DNA of 64,000 bases. It comes from Lysobacteraceae bacterium NML93-0399 (lineage in GTDB: Bacteria > Pseudomonadota > Gammaproteobacteria > Xanthomonadales > Xanthomonadaceae). A program made the position numbers and the translations under genes. The stretch's first letter is position 1. Each line of letters starts with the position of its first letter. Under the pieces are notes generated by a model. The model had not been told where the DNA came from and ran no database searches. It saw only the letters and a list, made by a program, of their open reading frames with translations. Below are positions 30,884 to 39,376 of the stretch, in pieces. Where the stretch lies: assembly GCA_002307375.1 (NCBI GenBank), contig NTJI01000004.1, positions 217,940-281,939 on the forward strand, read 5' to 3'.

Positions 30884-32071
30884 ATGCGCATCGCGCCGGC
30901 ACCCATCGAACTCAATCCCGTCCAACGCCCCGATGCCGCGCGCATCGACAAGGCCGCGCGCGAGTTCGAAGGCGTGTTCGCGCAGATGCTGATCAAGAGC
31001 ATGCGCGACGCCAGCATGGGCGACTCGCTGTTCCCGGGCGAAAACCAGCTCTACCGCGACCTCTACGACCAGCGCCTGGCCAAGTCGATGACCGAAGGCA
31101 ACGGCCTGGGCCTGGCCAAGGTCATCGCGCGCCAGCTCGGCGGCGGTGACGCGGAGGCGGCGGTGCTCGATCCGCGGCTCGCACCCCCGGCCGATGCCGC
31201 CAGCGGCCTGCCGTTGACCGGCGGCGCGGGCATGAGCGCCCTGCCCGAGGCACTGGGCGCGCAGACGCTCGATCTGATCGCCGGTCGGCCGTCGAGCGCG
31301 AATACCGCGTCCGACACATCGGCGCGCTCGCCGATGGACGGCTTCATCGAATCGCTGATGCAGCGTGCCCGCCCGGTCGCCGATGCCGCGACCGGCATCG
31401 CACGGACCGCGACCGCGGCCGTCGCGCAGGCGCCGGCCGCACTCGAGCGAGCCTCGCGCGCCGCGGCCGAGTCCTTCGCGCCGCGCTCGCCGGAGCGCTT
31501 CGTGGCGTCGATCTGGTCCCACGCCCAGGCCGCGGCCCGTGAGCTCGGCGTCGATGCCAAGGCGCTGGTGGCCCAGGCGGCGCTGGAAACCGGCTGGGGT
31601 CGGCGCACGATCCAGCGCGGCGATGGCGGCAGTGCGCACAACCTGTTCGGCATCAAGGCGACCGGCTGGAAGGGCGAACGCGCCGCGGCGACCACGCACG
31701 AATACACCCACGGCGTGCGCCACACCGAGCGCGCGGAGTTCCGCGCCTACGCCTCGCCGGCCGAGAGCTTCGCCGACTACGTGCGCCTGCTGAAGCAGAA
31801 CCCGCGCTACCGCCAGGCGCTCGAATCGGGCGGCGACGTGCGCCGCTTCGCCAGCGCGTTGCAGCAGGCCGGTTACGCCACCGATCCGCGCTATGCCGAC
31901 AAGCTCAGCGCGATCGCCAACGGCCCCACGCTCGATCGCGCGCTGTCGGCGATCACGCAGTTCGCGCGCGCCGGCAGTCCCTCCGCGGCGCCGACGGTCG
32001 CGTCCGCGGCGCCCATCGACACCATCGCCGAGGCCGCCGAACGCGCGGCCGCGGCCTTCCTCCGCCGCTGA
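30884..32071 (+). CDS. flgJ: Flagellar rod assembly protein / peptidoglycan hydrolase FlgJ
   Basis: 395 residues, longer than the ~315 of E. coli because of an Ala-rich linker between domains. The N-terminal rod-capping domain (AREFEGVFAQMLIKSMRDAS) and the C-terminal glucosaminidase domain with the catalytic Glu in AQAALETGWGRR, NLFGIKATGWKG and FRAYASPAESFADY are both complete, so it is the bifunctional type. It cuts peptidoglycan to let the rod through. flgK begins eight bases later. Confidence 0.96.
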   Translation: MRIAPAPIELNPVQRPDAARIDKAAREFEGVFAQMLIKSMRDASMGDSLFPGENQLYRDLYDQRLAKSMTEGNGLGLAKVIARQLGGGDAEAAVLDPRLAPPADAASGLPLTGGAGMSALPEALGAQTLDLIAGRPSSANTASDTSARSPMDGFIESLMQRARPVADAATGIARTATAAVAQAPAALERASRAAAESFAPRSPERFVASIWSHAQAAARELGVDAKALVAQAALETGWGRRTIQRGDGGSAHNLFGIKATGWKGERAAATTHEYTHGVRHTERAEFRAYASPAESFADYVRLLKQNPRYRQALESGGDVRRFASALQQAGYATDPRYADKLSAIANGPTLDRALSAITQFARAGSPSAAPTVASAAPIDTIAEAAERAAAAFLRR

Positions 32072-32079
32072 GCGCGCCC

Positions 32080-33957
32080 ATGGCCAACATTCTTTCGACC
32101 GGTACCAGTGCCCTGCTCGCCTTCCAGCGGGCGCTGTCGACCGTCAGCCACAACGTCGCCAACCTCAACACGCCCGGCTACAGCCGGCAGACGGTGGACT
32201 TCGAGGCGCGCTCGCCGCAGTTCATCGGCGCCGGCTACGTCGGCCGTGGCACCCAGGTCAGCGACGTGCGCCGGGTAGCCGACGACATGGCCAATGCGCG
32301 CCTGATCGACAGCGGCGGCGAACTGGCACGTCTGCAGCAGCTCTCCTCGCTGTCGAACCGCGTCGACAGCCTGATGTCGGAATCCACGACCGGCATCGCA
32401 GGCGTGTGGTCGAACTTCTTCGATTCGGTCAGCGCGCTGTCGTCGAATGCCGCAGCGCCGGCCGAGCGGCAGAACATGCTCGGTCAGGCCAATGCCATGA
32501 CCACGCGCTTCCACCAGTTGCAGGGCCAGTTCGACCAGCTCGCGACCGAGGTCGACAGCGGCCTGGTCGCCACCGCCGACGAGGTGAACCGGCTGGCGAG
32601 CGAGATCGCGCAGATCAACGGTCGCATCGGCAGCGCGCAGAACGCCGCGCCGGACATGCTCGACCGTCGCGACCAGATGATCCGCGACCTCGTCGCGCTC
32701 ACCGGCGGCACGGCGGTGCAGCAGGATGGCGGCGCGATCAATGTGTTCTCGGCCGGTGGGCAGGCCCTGGTGGTCGGTACCCAGCCGTCCCAGCTCACGA
32801 CCGTGGCCGACCCCTATCGCCCGGAGCGCCAGCAGCTGGCCCTGGTCAGCCAGGGACAGACCATCCGCATCGACGAGCGCGTGATGGGCGGGCAGATCGG
32901 CGGACTGCTCGAGTTCCGCGCCCAGGTGCTCGACCCGACCCAGGCCGAACTCGGTCGCATCGCGCTGGGGCTGGGCATGAGCTTCAATGCCGGCCACACG
33001 TCCGGCGTCGACCAGTACGGCGACATGGGCGGCCCGTTCTTCGACGTCCCCGCACCGGCCATCGCCGGCCATTCGGCCAATACCGGCACCGCCCGGTTCA
33101 CAGCCGCGGTCGACGATCTCGCCGCGATCGACGGCCGCAATCTGGTCGTGCAGCTCAAGGACGGCGCCTGGTCGGCCACCGACGCGCAGACCGGCGCCAC
33201 GGTGCCGGTCACCGGCAGCGGCGCAGCAAACGATCCGCTCCGCGTTGCCGGCGTCGCCCTGTCGCTCGACGGCGCGGCTGCGGAGGGTGACCGCTTCCTG
33301 CTGCAGCCCACCGCGCAGGCCGCGCGCGGCCTCAATGTTGCGATCAGCGACCCCGGCCGCATCGCCGCCGCCTCGCCCGTGCAGGTGCAGGCCACGCTGG
33401 GCAACCTCGGCAGCGCCAAACCCGGCACGGTGCGCGTGACCGACGCCGCCGACCCGGCGCTGCGCACGCCTTCGAACATCGAGTTCATCGAAGGTGACCA
33501 GTACACGATCGATGGCGAGGGCCCGTTCGCCTATACGCCGGGCGACACGATCAGCGCCAACGGCTGGTCCTTCGTGCTCGACGGCATTCCTTCGGCCGGC
33601 GACAGCTTCACCATGGCCGCCACGGCGCCGGGCTCGAGCAACAACGGCAACGCCGCACTGCTCGCCGGCTTCGACGATGCCAAGGCCCTCAATGGCGGCG
33701 CGCTGAGCCTCAATGGCGCCATCTCCGGCCTGACGACGGCCGTCGGTTCGGCCGCGCGCCATGCCGGCTACGCCGCCGAGGCCCAGGCGACGCTGCACGC
33801 GCAGGCATTCGCCGCGCGCGAGAGCATCTCCGGCGTCAACCTCGACGAAGAGGCGTCCAACATGCTGCGCATGCAGCAGGCCTACCAGGCCGCCGCGCAG
33901 ATCATCGCCACCGCCGACACCCTGTTCCAGTCCCTGCTCGGAGCCGTTCGCCGATGA
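32080..33957 (+). CDS. flgK: Flagellar hook-associated protein 1 FlgK
   Basis: 625 residues, the first hook-filament junction protein. The N-terminus (STGTSALLAFQRALSTVSHN, VANLNTPGYSRQ) and C-terminus (ISGVNLDEEASNMLRMQQAY) are canonical. It is exported with the chaperone FlgN. The stop overlaps the flgL ATG, so the two HAPs are coupled. Confidence 0.96.
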   Translation: MANILSTGTSALLAFQRALSTVSHNVANLNTPGYSRQTVDFEARSPQFIGAGYVGRGTQVSDVRRVADDMANARLIDSGGELARLQQLSSLSNRVDSLMSESTTGIAGVWSNFFDSVSALSSNAAAPAERQNMLGQANAMTTRFHQLQGQFDQLATEVDSGLVATADEVNRLASEIAQINGRIGSAQNAAPDMLDRRDQMIRDLVALTGGTAVQQDGGAINVFSAGGQALVVGTQPSQLTTVADPYRPERQQLALVSQGQTIRIDERVMGGQIGGLLEFRAQVLDPTQAELGRIALGLGMSFNAGHTSGVDQYGDMGGPFFDVPAPAIAGHSANTGTARFTAAVDDLAAIDGRNLVVQLKDGAWSATDAQTGATVPVTGSGAANDPLRVAGVALSLDGAAAEGDRFLLQPTAQAARGLNVAISDPGRIAAASPVQVQATLGNLGSAKPGTVRVTDAADPALRTPSNIEFIEGDQYTIDGEGPFAYTPGDTISANGWSFVLDGIPSAGDSFTMAATAPGSSNNGNAALLAGFDDAKALNGGALSLNGAISGLTTAVGSAARHAGYAAEAQATLHAQAFAARESISGVNLDEEASNMLRMQQAYQAAAQIIATADTLFQSLLGAVRR

Positions 33958-35153
33958 CCCGCATTTCCACCGGCATGCTCTACCAGCAGTCGCTGAGCGC
34001 GATGCAGAGCAAGCAGGCCTCGCTGGCCCGCACCCAGAACGAACTGACCACCGGCAAGAAGCTGCTCACCGCCAAGGACGATCCGGTCGGCGCCGGCGCG
34101 GCCGTGACCCTGGACCGTTCGAAGGCCGAACTCGAACGCTTCGGCAAGAACGCCGATGCGGTCGGGCATCGGCTCAATATGCAGGAAAGCGCGCTGACTC
34201 AGGCAGGCGACCTTCTGGGGCGTATCCAAGTGCTGGCAGTGCAGGCCGGCAACGGCACCCTTTCAGATGGTGACCGACAAGCGATTGCCAGCGAGGTACA
34301 AAGCCTGCGCGACGGCCTCTTCGACATCGCGAACACTGCAGATGGCACGGGCCGGTACCTGTTTGGAGGTACACAGGACGGCGGCGCACCATTCATCCGG
34401 CACCAGGGTGTCGTGTCCTACGGCGGCGACCAGACGCAGCGTCGCGTGGAGATTGCACCGGAGATGTTCGTGTCCGACGCGTTACCGGGCAGCGAACTCT
34501 TCCTTCGGGTCCCGACCGGTAGTGGAGGGCTCGATGCACGTGCAGCCGCTGCCAACAGCGGTAGTGGAAAGATCGGAGGGTTCTCACTGAACGATTCGAA
34601 CGCCTGGAACGGGGACACTTATCGCATCGAATTCGACGCCGATGGCGCATACGTCGCGTTTGACGACGATGGCGCCAGAATTGCTGATGGCGTCTACGTG
34701 GCGGGAGACGCCATCTCGATCGGTGGCGTTGCAATCACACTTACCGGAGAACCGGCGGCAGGCGACGTCTTCGAAATTGGACCGTCGCGCACAGCCGACA
34801 TTTTTTCGACCATCGATGACCTGGTGCACGCACTGACGACCCCTGCGACAACGGATGCGCAGAAGGCCGCGCAGCAGAACGCACTCCAGGCGTCGATACG
34901 CAACATCTCGAGCGCCGAGGGGCACTTCATCGACGCGCGTGCCGCTGGCGGTGCCCAGCTCTCAGCACTCGATTCGGCCGCCGACCTGCGCGGCGCGTTC
35001 GACCTCAACATCCAGACCACGCTCTCGGGCATGCGCGACCTCGACTATGTCGAGGCCATCAGCCGCTTCAGCCTCGAGAAAGTGGCGCTTGACGCCGCGC
35101 AACTGAGCTTTGTGCAGATGCAGCGAAATTCGCTGTTCGATCTGTTGCGCTGA
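33954..35153 (+). CDS. flgL: Flagellar hook-associated protein 3 FlgL
   Basis: 399 residues, the second junction protein, with flagellin-like ends: RISTGMLYQQSLSAMQSKQA and LTTGKKLLTAKDDPVGAG at the N-terminus, and DLDYVEAISRFSLEKVALDA at the C-terminus. From about 34180 to about 34960 the codon use changes visibly (more AT at third positions, codons such as GGA, ACA, CTT and GTA) and then returns to the genome style, so the middle domain may have been replaced by recombination. The ATG overlaps the flgK stop. Confidence 0.95.
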   Translation: MTRISTGMLYQQSLSAMQSKQASLARTQNELTTGKKLLTAKDDPVGAGAAVTLDRSKAELERFGKNADAVGHRLNMQESALTQAGDLLGRIQVLAVQAGNGTLSDGDRQAIASEVQSLRDGLFDIANTADGTGRYLFGGTQDGGAPFIRHQGVVSYGGDQTQRRVEIAPEMFVSDALPGSELFLRVPTGSGGLDARAAAANSGSGKIGGFSLNDSNAWNGDTYRIEFDADGAYVAFDDDGARIADGVYVAGDAISIGGVAITLTGEPAAGDVFEIGPSRTADIFSTIDDLVHALTTPATTDAQKAAQQNALQASIRNISSAEGHFIDARAAGGAQLSALDSAADLRGAFDLNIQTTLSGMRDLDYVEAISRFSLEKVALDAAQLSFVQMQRNSLFDLLR

Positions 35154-35257
35154 TCGACTGCGAACAGCCGCACGACACACGAACTGCGGAAAACGTGGCC
35201 CGTGTCCATCATGCGCCGCACGAGTCCGTGCGCGATGGGGCGCTTCCAATCAGGCCT

Positions 35258-35393
35258 CGTCACGCGCAAGCGCGGTTCTACACCTAGCGCTCGAAGCAGC
35301 CGGCCGACTTCGTACAAGGGCGGCGAAACGTAAACCCCAAGGTTTTGCCGATCGACCGCTGCAGCCCTGTAGGAGCGCGCTTGTGCGCGATGA
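35258..35393 (+). repeat. Diverged REP palindrome pair in the flgL-fliC gap
   Basis: A left-facing copy (CACGCGCAAGCGCGGTTCTAC, 35258-35284) and a right-facing copy (CTGTAGGAGCGCGCTTGTGC, 35367-35393) of the same palindromic unit found at 43464 and 55054. The two point away from each other, opposite to the arrangement there, and both carry mismatches. Confidence 0.65.
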
Positions 35394-35441
35394 GGTGTTC
35401 GTCGCCCAGCACCAGCGCGAGCAAGTGCGCAAACGCATACC

Positions 35442-35462
35442 GGCGCCCTAAACCCGGGCGCC
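35442..35462 (+). terminator. Probable terminator of the flgGHIJKL operon
   Basis: A 7-bp GC stem (35442-35448 with 35456-35462), seven-base loop, followed by CCTTT. It lies 288 bases after the flgL stop and just before the fliC promoter. Confidence 0.5.
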
Positions 35463-35521
35463 CCTTTGCCGTTAATGCAAGCAGCCCCGAAACGGGCTGC
35501 GTGTCGCCGGCAAAACAGCAT

Positions 35522-35548
35522 TAAAGCTTGACGACGAGACGCCGTTAT
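35522..35548 (+). promoter_or_regulatory. Sigma-28 (FliA) promoter of fliC
   Basis: TAAA (35522-35525), 15 bases, GCCGTTAT (35541-35548). About 100 bases of leader separate it from the fliC ATG. Confidence 0.85.
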
Positions 35549-35650
35549 TGGTTACAGCAGAGGACAGGGCCGACAGAACGGCAACCCCCTGCGGAGCCAC
35601 CGGCCAGGCCCTGTTCCCGTGCCGGATTCCCAACCCAGGAGACCAGCATC

Positions 35651-36475
35651 ATGTCCGTCATCAATACCAACTCGATCGCCCTGAACGCTCAGCGCAATCT
35701 GTCCACCAACAGCGCCAGCCTGTCGACCACCATCCAGCGCCTGTCCTCGGGTCTGCGCATCAACAGCGCCAAGGACGACGCCGCCGGCCTGGCCATCAGC
35801 CAGCGCATGACCGCACAGATCCGCGGCATGGATCAGGCCGCGCGTAACGCCAACGACGGCATCTCGCTGGCGCAGACCGCCGAAGGCGCGCTCAAGTCCA
35901 TCGGCGACAACATGCAGCGCATCCGCGAACTGTCGGTTCAGGCTGCGAACGGCACCAACAGTGAAGACGACCGTGCATCGCTGCAGAAGGAAGTTGAGCA
36001 GTTGCAGGAAGAAATCCAGCGCGTCGTCGACAACACCACCTTCAACGGCACCAATCTGCTCGGAAGCGCGCAGACGATCAGCATCCAGGTCGGCGCCGGC
36101 GCCGATACGCACGACAAGATCGACATCTCGCTCGTCGACATCAGCGCCGTTGCAACCGCGGTGAGCGCGCTCAACATCAGTGGCGAAGACGCGACCGGTG
36201 CCGATGCGGCCATCACTGCGATCGACCTACAGCTCGATACCGTCAACAACGCACGTGCGGATCTTGGTGCGGTCCAGAACCGCTTCAGCTCGGTTGTCTC
36301 GAACCTGCAGACGAACTCGGAAAACCTGTCGGCTTCGCGAAGCCGCATTCAGGACGCCGACTATGCGAAGGAAACGGTTGAGCTCACGCGCACCCAGATT
36401 CTCCAGCAGGCCGGCACGGCGATGCTGGCGCAGGCCAAGGCGGCTCCGCAGAGCGTGCTCAGCCTGCTGCAGTAA
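35651..36475 (+). CDS. fliC: Flagellin FliC
   Basis: 274 residues, a compact flagellin with only D0/D1 core domains and a short variable middle (about residues 150-190). The N-terminus (SVINTNSIALNAQRNLSTNS, LSSGLRINSAKDDAAGLAIS) and C-terminus (ISRFSSVV-type region here NRFSSVVSNLQTNSENLSAS, then RIQDADYAKETVELTRTQIL) are canonical. The middle is lower in GC than the ends. FliA-dependent, with a long leader and a strong intrinsic terminator at 36500, so it is monocistronic. Confidence 0.97.
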   Translation: MSVINTNSIALNAQRNLSTNSASLSTTIQRLSSGLRINSAKDDAAGLAISQRMTAQIRGMDQAARNANDGISLAQTAEGALKSIGDNMQRIRELSVQAANGTNSEDDRASLQKEVEQLQEEIQRVVDNTTFNGTNLLGSAQTISIQVGAGADTHDKIDISLVDISAVATAVSALNISGEDATGADAAITAIDLQLDTVNNARADLGAVQNRFSSVVSNLQTNSENLSASRSRIQDADYAKETVELTRTQILQQAGTAMLAQAKAAPQSVLSLLQ

Positions 36476-36499
36476 GAAGCACAGGGTTTCGTGTGACGA

Positions 36500-36526
36500 A
36501 GAGGGCCCGCCGGGCCCTCTTTTTTT
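36500..36526 (+). terminator. Intrinsic terminator of fliC
   Basis: A 9-bp GC-rich stem (36500-36508 with 36512-36520), three-base loop, and an uninterrupted T-run through 36526. The strongest terminator in the window, as expected for the most abundant late transcript. Confidence 0.95.
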
Positions 36527-36569
36527 GGCTCGTTGGTACGGACCTTGCAGGCCGACAATGCATTCCGGG

Positions 36570-36596
36570 TCAAGTTCGGACCCGATACGCCGATAG
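36570..36596 (+). promoter_or_regulatory. Sigma-28 (FliA) promoter of fliD-fliS
   Basis: TCAA (36570-36573), 15 bases, GCCGATAG (36589-36596), 52 bases before the fliD ATG and directly after the fliC terminator. Confidence 0.85.
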
Positions 36597-36647
36597 AGGT
36601 ACCGACGGGCCTTCGTTCTTCGGGCTCTGCGGGCATGAGGAGCAGAC

Positions 36648-37973
36648 ATGGCAATCAATGCGGTCGGATCTGGGCTGGACATCCCCTCACTGGTCTCCAA
36701 TCTTGTTTCCAGCGCGCGCGCGCCGACGGAAAACCGGATCAACAAGGCTGGCACTGCCGTCAACGCCAAGCTTTCTGCAGTCGGGCAGATCAAGAGCGCG
36801 ATGACGACTCTGCAGACATCTCTCGACAAGCTGAACAAGAACGCAGATGCGCCGGCTTACAAAGCCATCGTGCCGGACAACGCTGGCTTTTCGGCGACCA
36901 TGTCACCAACTGCGGTCGCCGGAACCTATGGCATTCGCGTCGAAAGCCTGGCGGTGGCACAGAAGACGGCATCCGCCGGGTATGCCAAGGATGCCACTCC
37001 CGGCGCAGGGACTTTGACGATCGCCTGGGGGGACGGCGCGGGGATTGATGTCGAGATCGTTGCGGGCGCCACCTTGAGCGACATCGCATCTGCGGTGAAC
37101 AAGGCGGCCGCGGGTGAAGGCGTGACCGCAACCGTCGTGACTTCGGATGCAGGACAGCATTTGGTGTTCGCCGCGGCTGAGACGGGAATCGACAACGCGC
37201 TGACCATCACCGCTGCAGGCGGTGATGGCGGCTTGGAGGCATTGACCGCCGGCCTGACCGAGACCGTCGCGGCATCTGACGCATTGATATCGGTTGACGG
37301 GCTGGAGCGTCGATCAGCCAGCAACACCATCACCGATCTCGTGCCAGGAACGGTGCTGGAGCTCACTGCGGCCACCGTTGGTACGACACACACGTTGCAG
37401 ATATCTCGGGACAACGATGCGCTCGCAGCCAACGTGTCGGGCTTCGTCACGGCATACAACGCCGTCGTCAAGACACTGCGGTCGACCAGCAGCTATGACG
37501 CTGCCACCAACACCGCGGCCGCGCTGACGGGTGACTCACTGGTGCGCACTCTGCAGCAGCAGTTGCGCGGACAGATCGGCGGCGAGGCCGATGCGCTGAA
37601 AGCGTTGGGAATCACCAGCGACAAGGACGGTCTGCTGAGCTTCGACAGCGTCGCATTCACAGCGCATGTCGCCGACGATCCCGGTGCGGTCTCCGCGCTC
37701 TTCGGTAAAGACGGTAGTTACAGCAGTCAGCTGTCCAAAACACTGCACGACAATCTCGACTCGATCAGCGGAAGCCTGGTCTTGCGTACGCAGGGGCTGG
37801 ACAAGCAGATATCCGAGTACGAGAAACAGCTCGACGACCTCGATTTGCGCATGGCGAAGCTGACCGATCTCTACACGGCCCAGTTCACCGCGATGGAGGT
37901 GATGGTCATCCAGATGCAAAGCAGCATGAGCGCTTTGAACGGCCTCCTCGCACCGAGCACGCCCGGCAGTTGA
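36648..37973 (+). CDS. fliD: Flagellar filament capping protein FliD
   Basis: 441 residues, the filament cap that folds flagellin into place. The N-terminus (AVGSGLDIPSLVSNLVSSAR) and the C-terminal region (GLDKQISEYEKQLDDLDLRM, YTAQFTAMEVMVIQMQSSMS) are diagnostic, the latter forming the coiled coil that enters the junction. The whole gene is lower in GC, with codons less biased than the structural genes upstream, in line with fast evolution of surface parts. fliS follows by 55 bases. Confidence 0.95.
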   Translation: MAINAVGSGLDIPSLVSNLVSSARAPTENRINKAGTAVNAKLSAVGQIKSAMTTLQTSLDKLNKNADAPAYKAIVPDNAGFSATMSPTAVAGTYGIRVESLAVAQKTASAGYAKDATPGAGTLTIAWGDGAGIDVEIVAGATLSDIASAVNKAAAGEGVTATVVTSDAGQHLVFAAAETGIDNALTITAAGGDGGLEALTAGLTETVAASDALISVDGLERRSASNTITDLVPGTVLELTAATVGTTHTLQISRDNDALAANVSGFVTAYNAVVKTLRSTSSYDAATNTAAALTGDSLVRTLQQQLRGQIGGEADALKALGITSDKDGLLSFDSVAFTAHVADDPGAVSALFGKDGSYSSQLSKTLHDNLDSISGSLVLRTQGLDKQISEYEKQLDDLDLRMAKLTDLYTAQFTAMEVMVIQMQSSMSALNGLLAPSTPGS

Positions 37974-38028
37974 AGCGCGGCCTCACTCACCTTTCAACGA
38001 AGCAGAATTTCCGCTCCAGGACCAAGAC

Positions 38029-38445
38029 ATGTACGGATCCAGTCGCCAGCACGCAGAGCAATATCGCCAGATGGCAATCGCAACGCGGGTTGCAGATGCG
38101 GATCCGCACAAGCTGATTTCGCTGCTTCTCGCCGGCGCCTGTGAGCGCATCCGCCTGGCGGAGGCCTGTATGGACAATGGCGACCACCCACGTAAGGGAA
38201 AAGCGATCGGCGAAGCCTGTGCAATCGTCAGCCATCTCAATGGTTCGCTCGATCACGAGGCGGGCGGTGAGATTGCAGCGAATCTGGCCTCGCTTTACGA
38301 CTACGCGGTCCGTCGACTGACCGAAGCCAACTTGAACAATGATGGCGACGCCTTGCAAGACGTCCTGGCCCTGCTACTCGACATCGAATCGGCTTGGCAT
38401 GCAATCGAGCCTTCACCATCGACGAAAGCAATTGCGAGTGCTTGA
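38029..38445 (+). CDS. fliS: Flagellin export chaperone FliS
   Basis: 138 residues, four-helix bundle that binds the flagellin C-terminus. It starts MYGSSRQHAEQYRQMAIATR and contains DPHKLISLLLAGACERIRLA, both family features. The C-terminal helix reads DVLALLLDIESAW. Expressed with fliD; a small FliT-like gene begins two bases after its stop. Confidence 0.94.
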   Translation: MYGSSRQHAEQYRQMAIATRVADADPHKLISLLLAGACERIRLAEACMDNGDHPRKGKAIGEACAIVSHLNGSLDHEAGGEIAANLASLYDYAVRRLTEANLNNDGDALQDVLALLLDIESAWHAIEPSPSTKAIASA

Positions 38446-38447
38446 AC

Positions 38448-38741
38448 GTGGCCAATCTCGAACAGCTGCACGCGCGTCTGGATGCCGTTGAGGCGGGTTT
38501 GAGCGAAGCGGTCGATGCCGCCGCGGTGCACATGACGGCGTACCAGGACGAGCTGCAGCGCTTCATTGAGACGCGCGGTCGCAACGTGAGTCCCGAAGCT
38601 CTCGACGCGCTCCAGAAACGGCAGAACACCGTCCTGGAAGCCATGCGGTCACGGCGCCAGGCAATCGGCGACGCCCTGCGCAAGCTCCACCGCCAAGGCA
38701 GCGCCTCGCGCGCCTATGCGGCGATGGATGTCGCGCCGTGA
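38448..38741 (+). CDS. Small helical protein in the FliT position
   Basis: 97 residues from a GTG at 38448, chosen over an ATG at 38394 that would overlap fliS by 52 bases. It is predicted helical throughout (LEQLHARLDAVEAGLSEAVD, QDELQRFIETRG, LQKRQNTVLEAMRSRRQAIG). Position after fliS and size match FliT, the FliD chaperone, but the sequence is too plain to be sure by eye. Its stop overlaps the GTG of the PilZ gene. Confidence 0.75.
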   Translation: MANLEQLHARLDAVEAGLSEAVDAAAVHMTAYQDELQRFIETRGRNVSPEALDALQKRQNTVLEAMRSRRQAIGDALRKLHRQGSASRAYAAMDVAP

Positions 38742-39310
38742 CCGGCACGGAAACTCCCGACACGCATCCGGCCGACCGGCAGCTGTTCGCCGACAATCTC
38801 GATTGCGAACTCGTGCTGCCCGTCGCGGTCGCGCCGTCCGGCGCACGCGGTCGTCCCGCCCAGGCGGTCTCGCTGCTGCAGGGTCTGGCGCAGATCGAGG
38901 ACCTGCGCAAGGACGATGGCGGCAGCGAGGAACACGGCGACCTGCCCCTGCTCGCGCAGCGCATGGACGCCAAGCTCGACCTGATCCTGGCCCTCGTCGG
39001 CCGGCTGGCGATGCGCGCCGATGCACTGCCCGAGCATCCCGTGCGTTGGGCGCGCACCGGCGTGCGCGTGGATCTCGACGACGCCACCGGCCTGACGCCC
39101 GGGGCCCGGGCGCTGGTGCGCCTGCAGCCGGCCGACTGGCTGCCCGATCACCTCGAACTGGCGGCGACCGTGCTCGCCAGCGAACCCCTCGACCGCGGCG
39201 CGCGCGTGTGGCTCGCGTTCGCGGATGTCGCGCCGGACCTCGACGAGGCCCTCGACCGCCACCTGTTCCGCCTGCATCGCCGCCAGGTTGCCGAGCAGCG
39301 CCGCCGGTAA
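38738..39310 (+). CDS. Atypical PilZ-domain protein (tPilZ-like)
   Basis: 190 residues from a GTG overlapping the upstream stop. The N-terminal half (LVLPVAVAPSGARG, then helices LAQRMDAKLDLILALVGRLA) and the C-terminal beta-strand half (GVRVDLDDATGLTPGARALV, RLQPADWLPDHLEL) resemble the xanthomonad PilZ subtype with an added helical bundle (PF16823). The canonical RxxxR and DxSxxG c-di-GMP residues are not evident, so it may act in assembly or regulation rather than ligand binding. Assignment is by pattern and neighbourhood; the flagellar location suggests motility control. Confidence 0.7.
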   Translation: MTGTETPDTHPADRQLFADNLDCELVLPVAVAPSGARGRPAQAVSLLQGLAQIEDLRKDDGGSEEHGDLPLLAQRMDAKLDLILALVGRLAMRADALPEHPVRWARTGVRVDLDDATGLTPGARALVRLQPADWLPDHLELAATVLASEPLDRGARVWLAFADVAPDLDEALDRHLFRLHRRQVAEQRRR

Positions 39311-39376
39311 GCATCGCCCTGCTCGCGTATCCTGTGGCGGACCGGGTCTGCCCGGCGTTGAAGGAGCAATCGGCCG

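Larger units (their letters stand above)
35154..35521 (+). other. Non-coding interval between flgL and the fliC promoter
   Basis: Part of a 497-base gap. It holds a diverged REP palindrome pair (35258-35393), a terminator-like hairpin (35442-35462), a second hairpin (35481-35487 with 35494-35500) without a T-run, and no credible gene. Base composition is lower in GC than flanking genes. Confidence 0.6.

Noticed and set aside
36101..36108. GCCGATAC inside fliC as a sigma-28 promoter
   Set aside because: The -35 position reads CATC, and it lies in the middle of the flagellin coding region.
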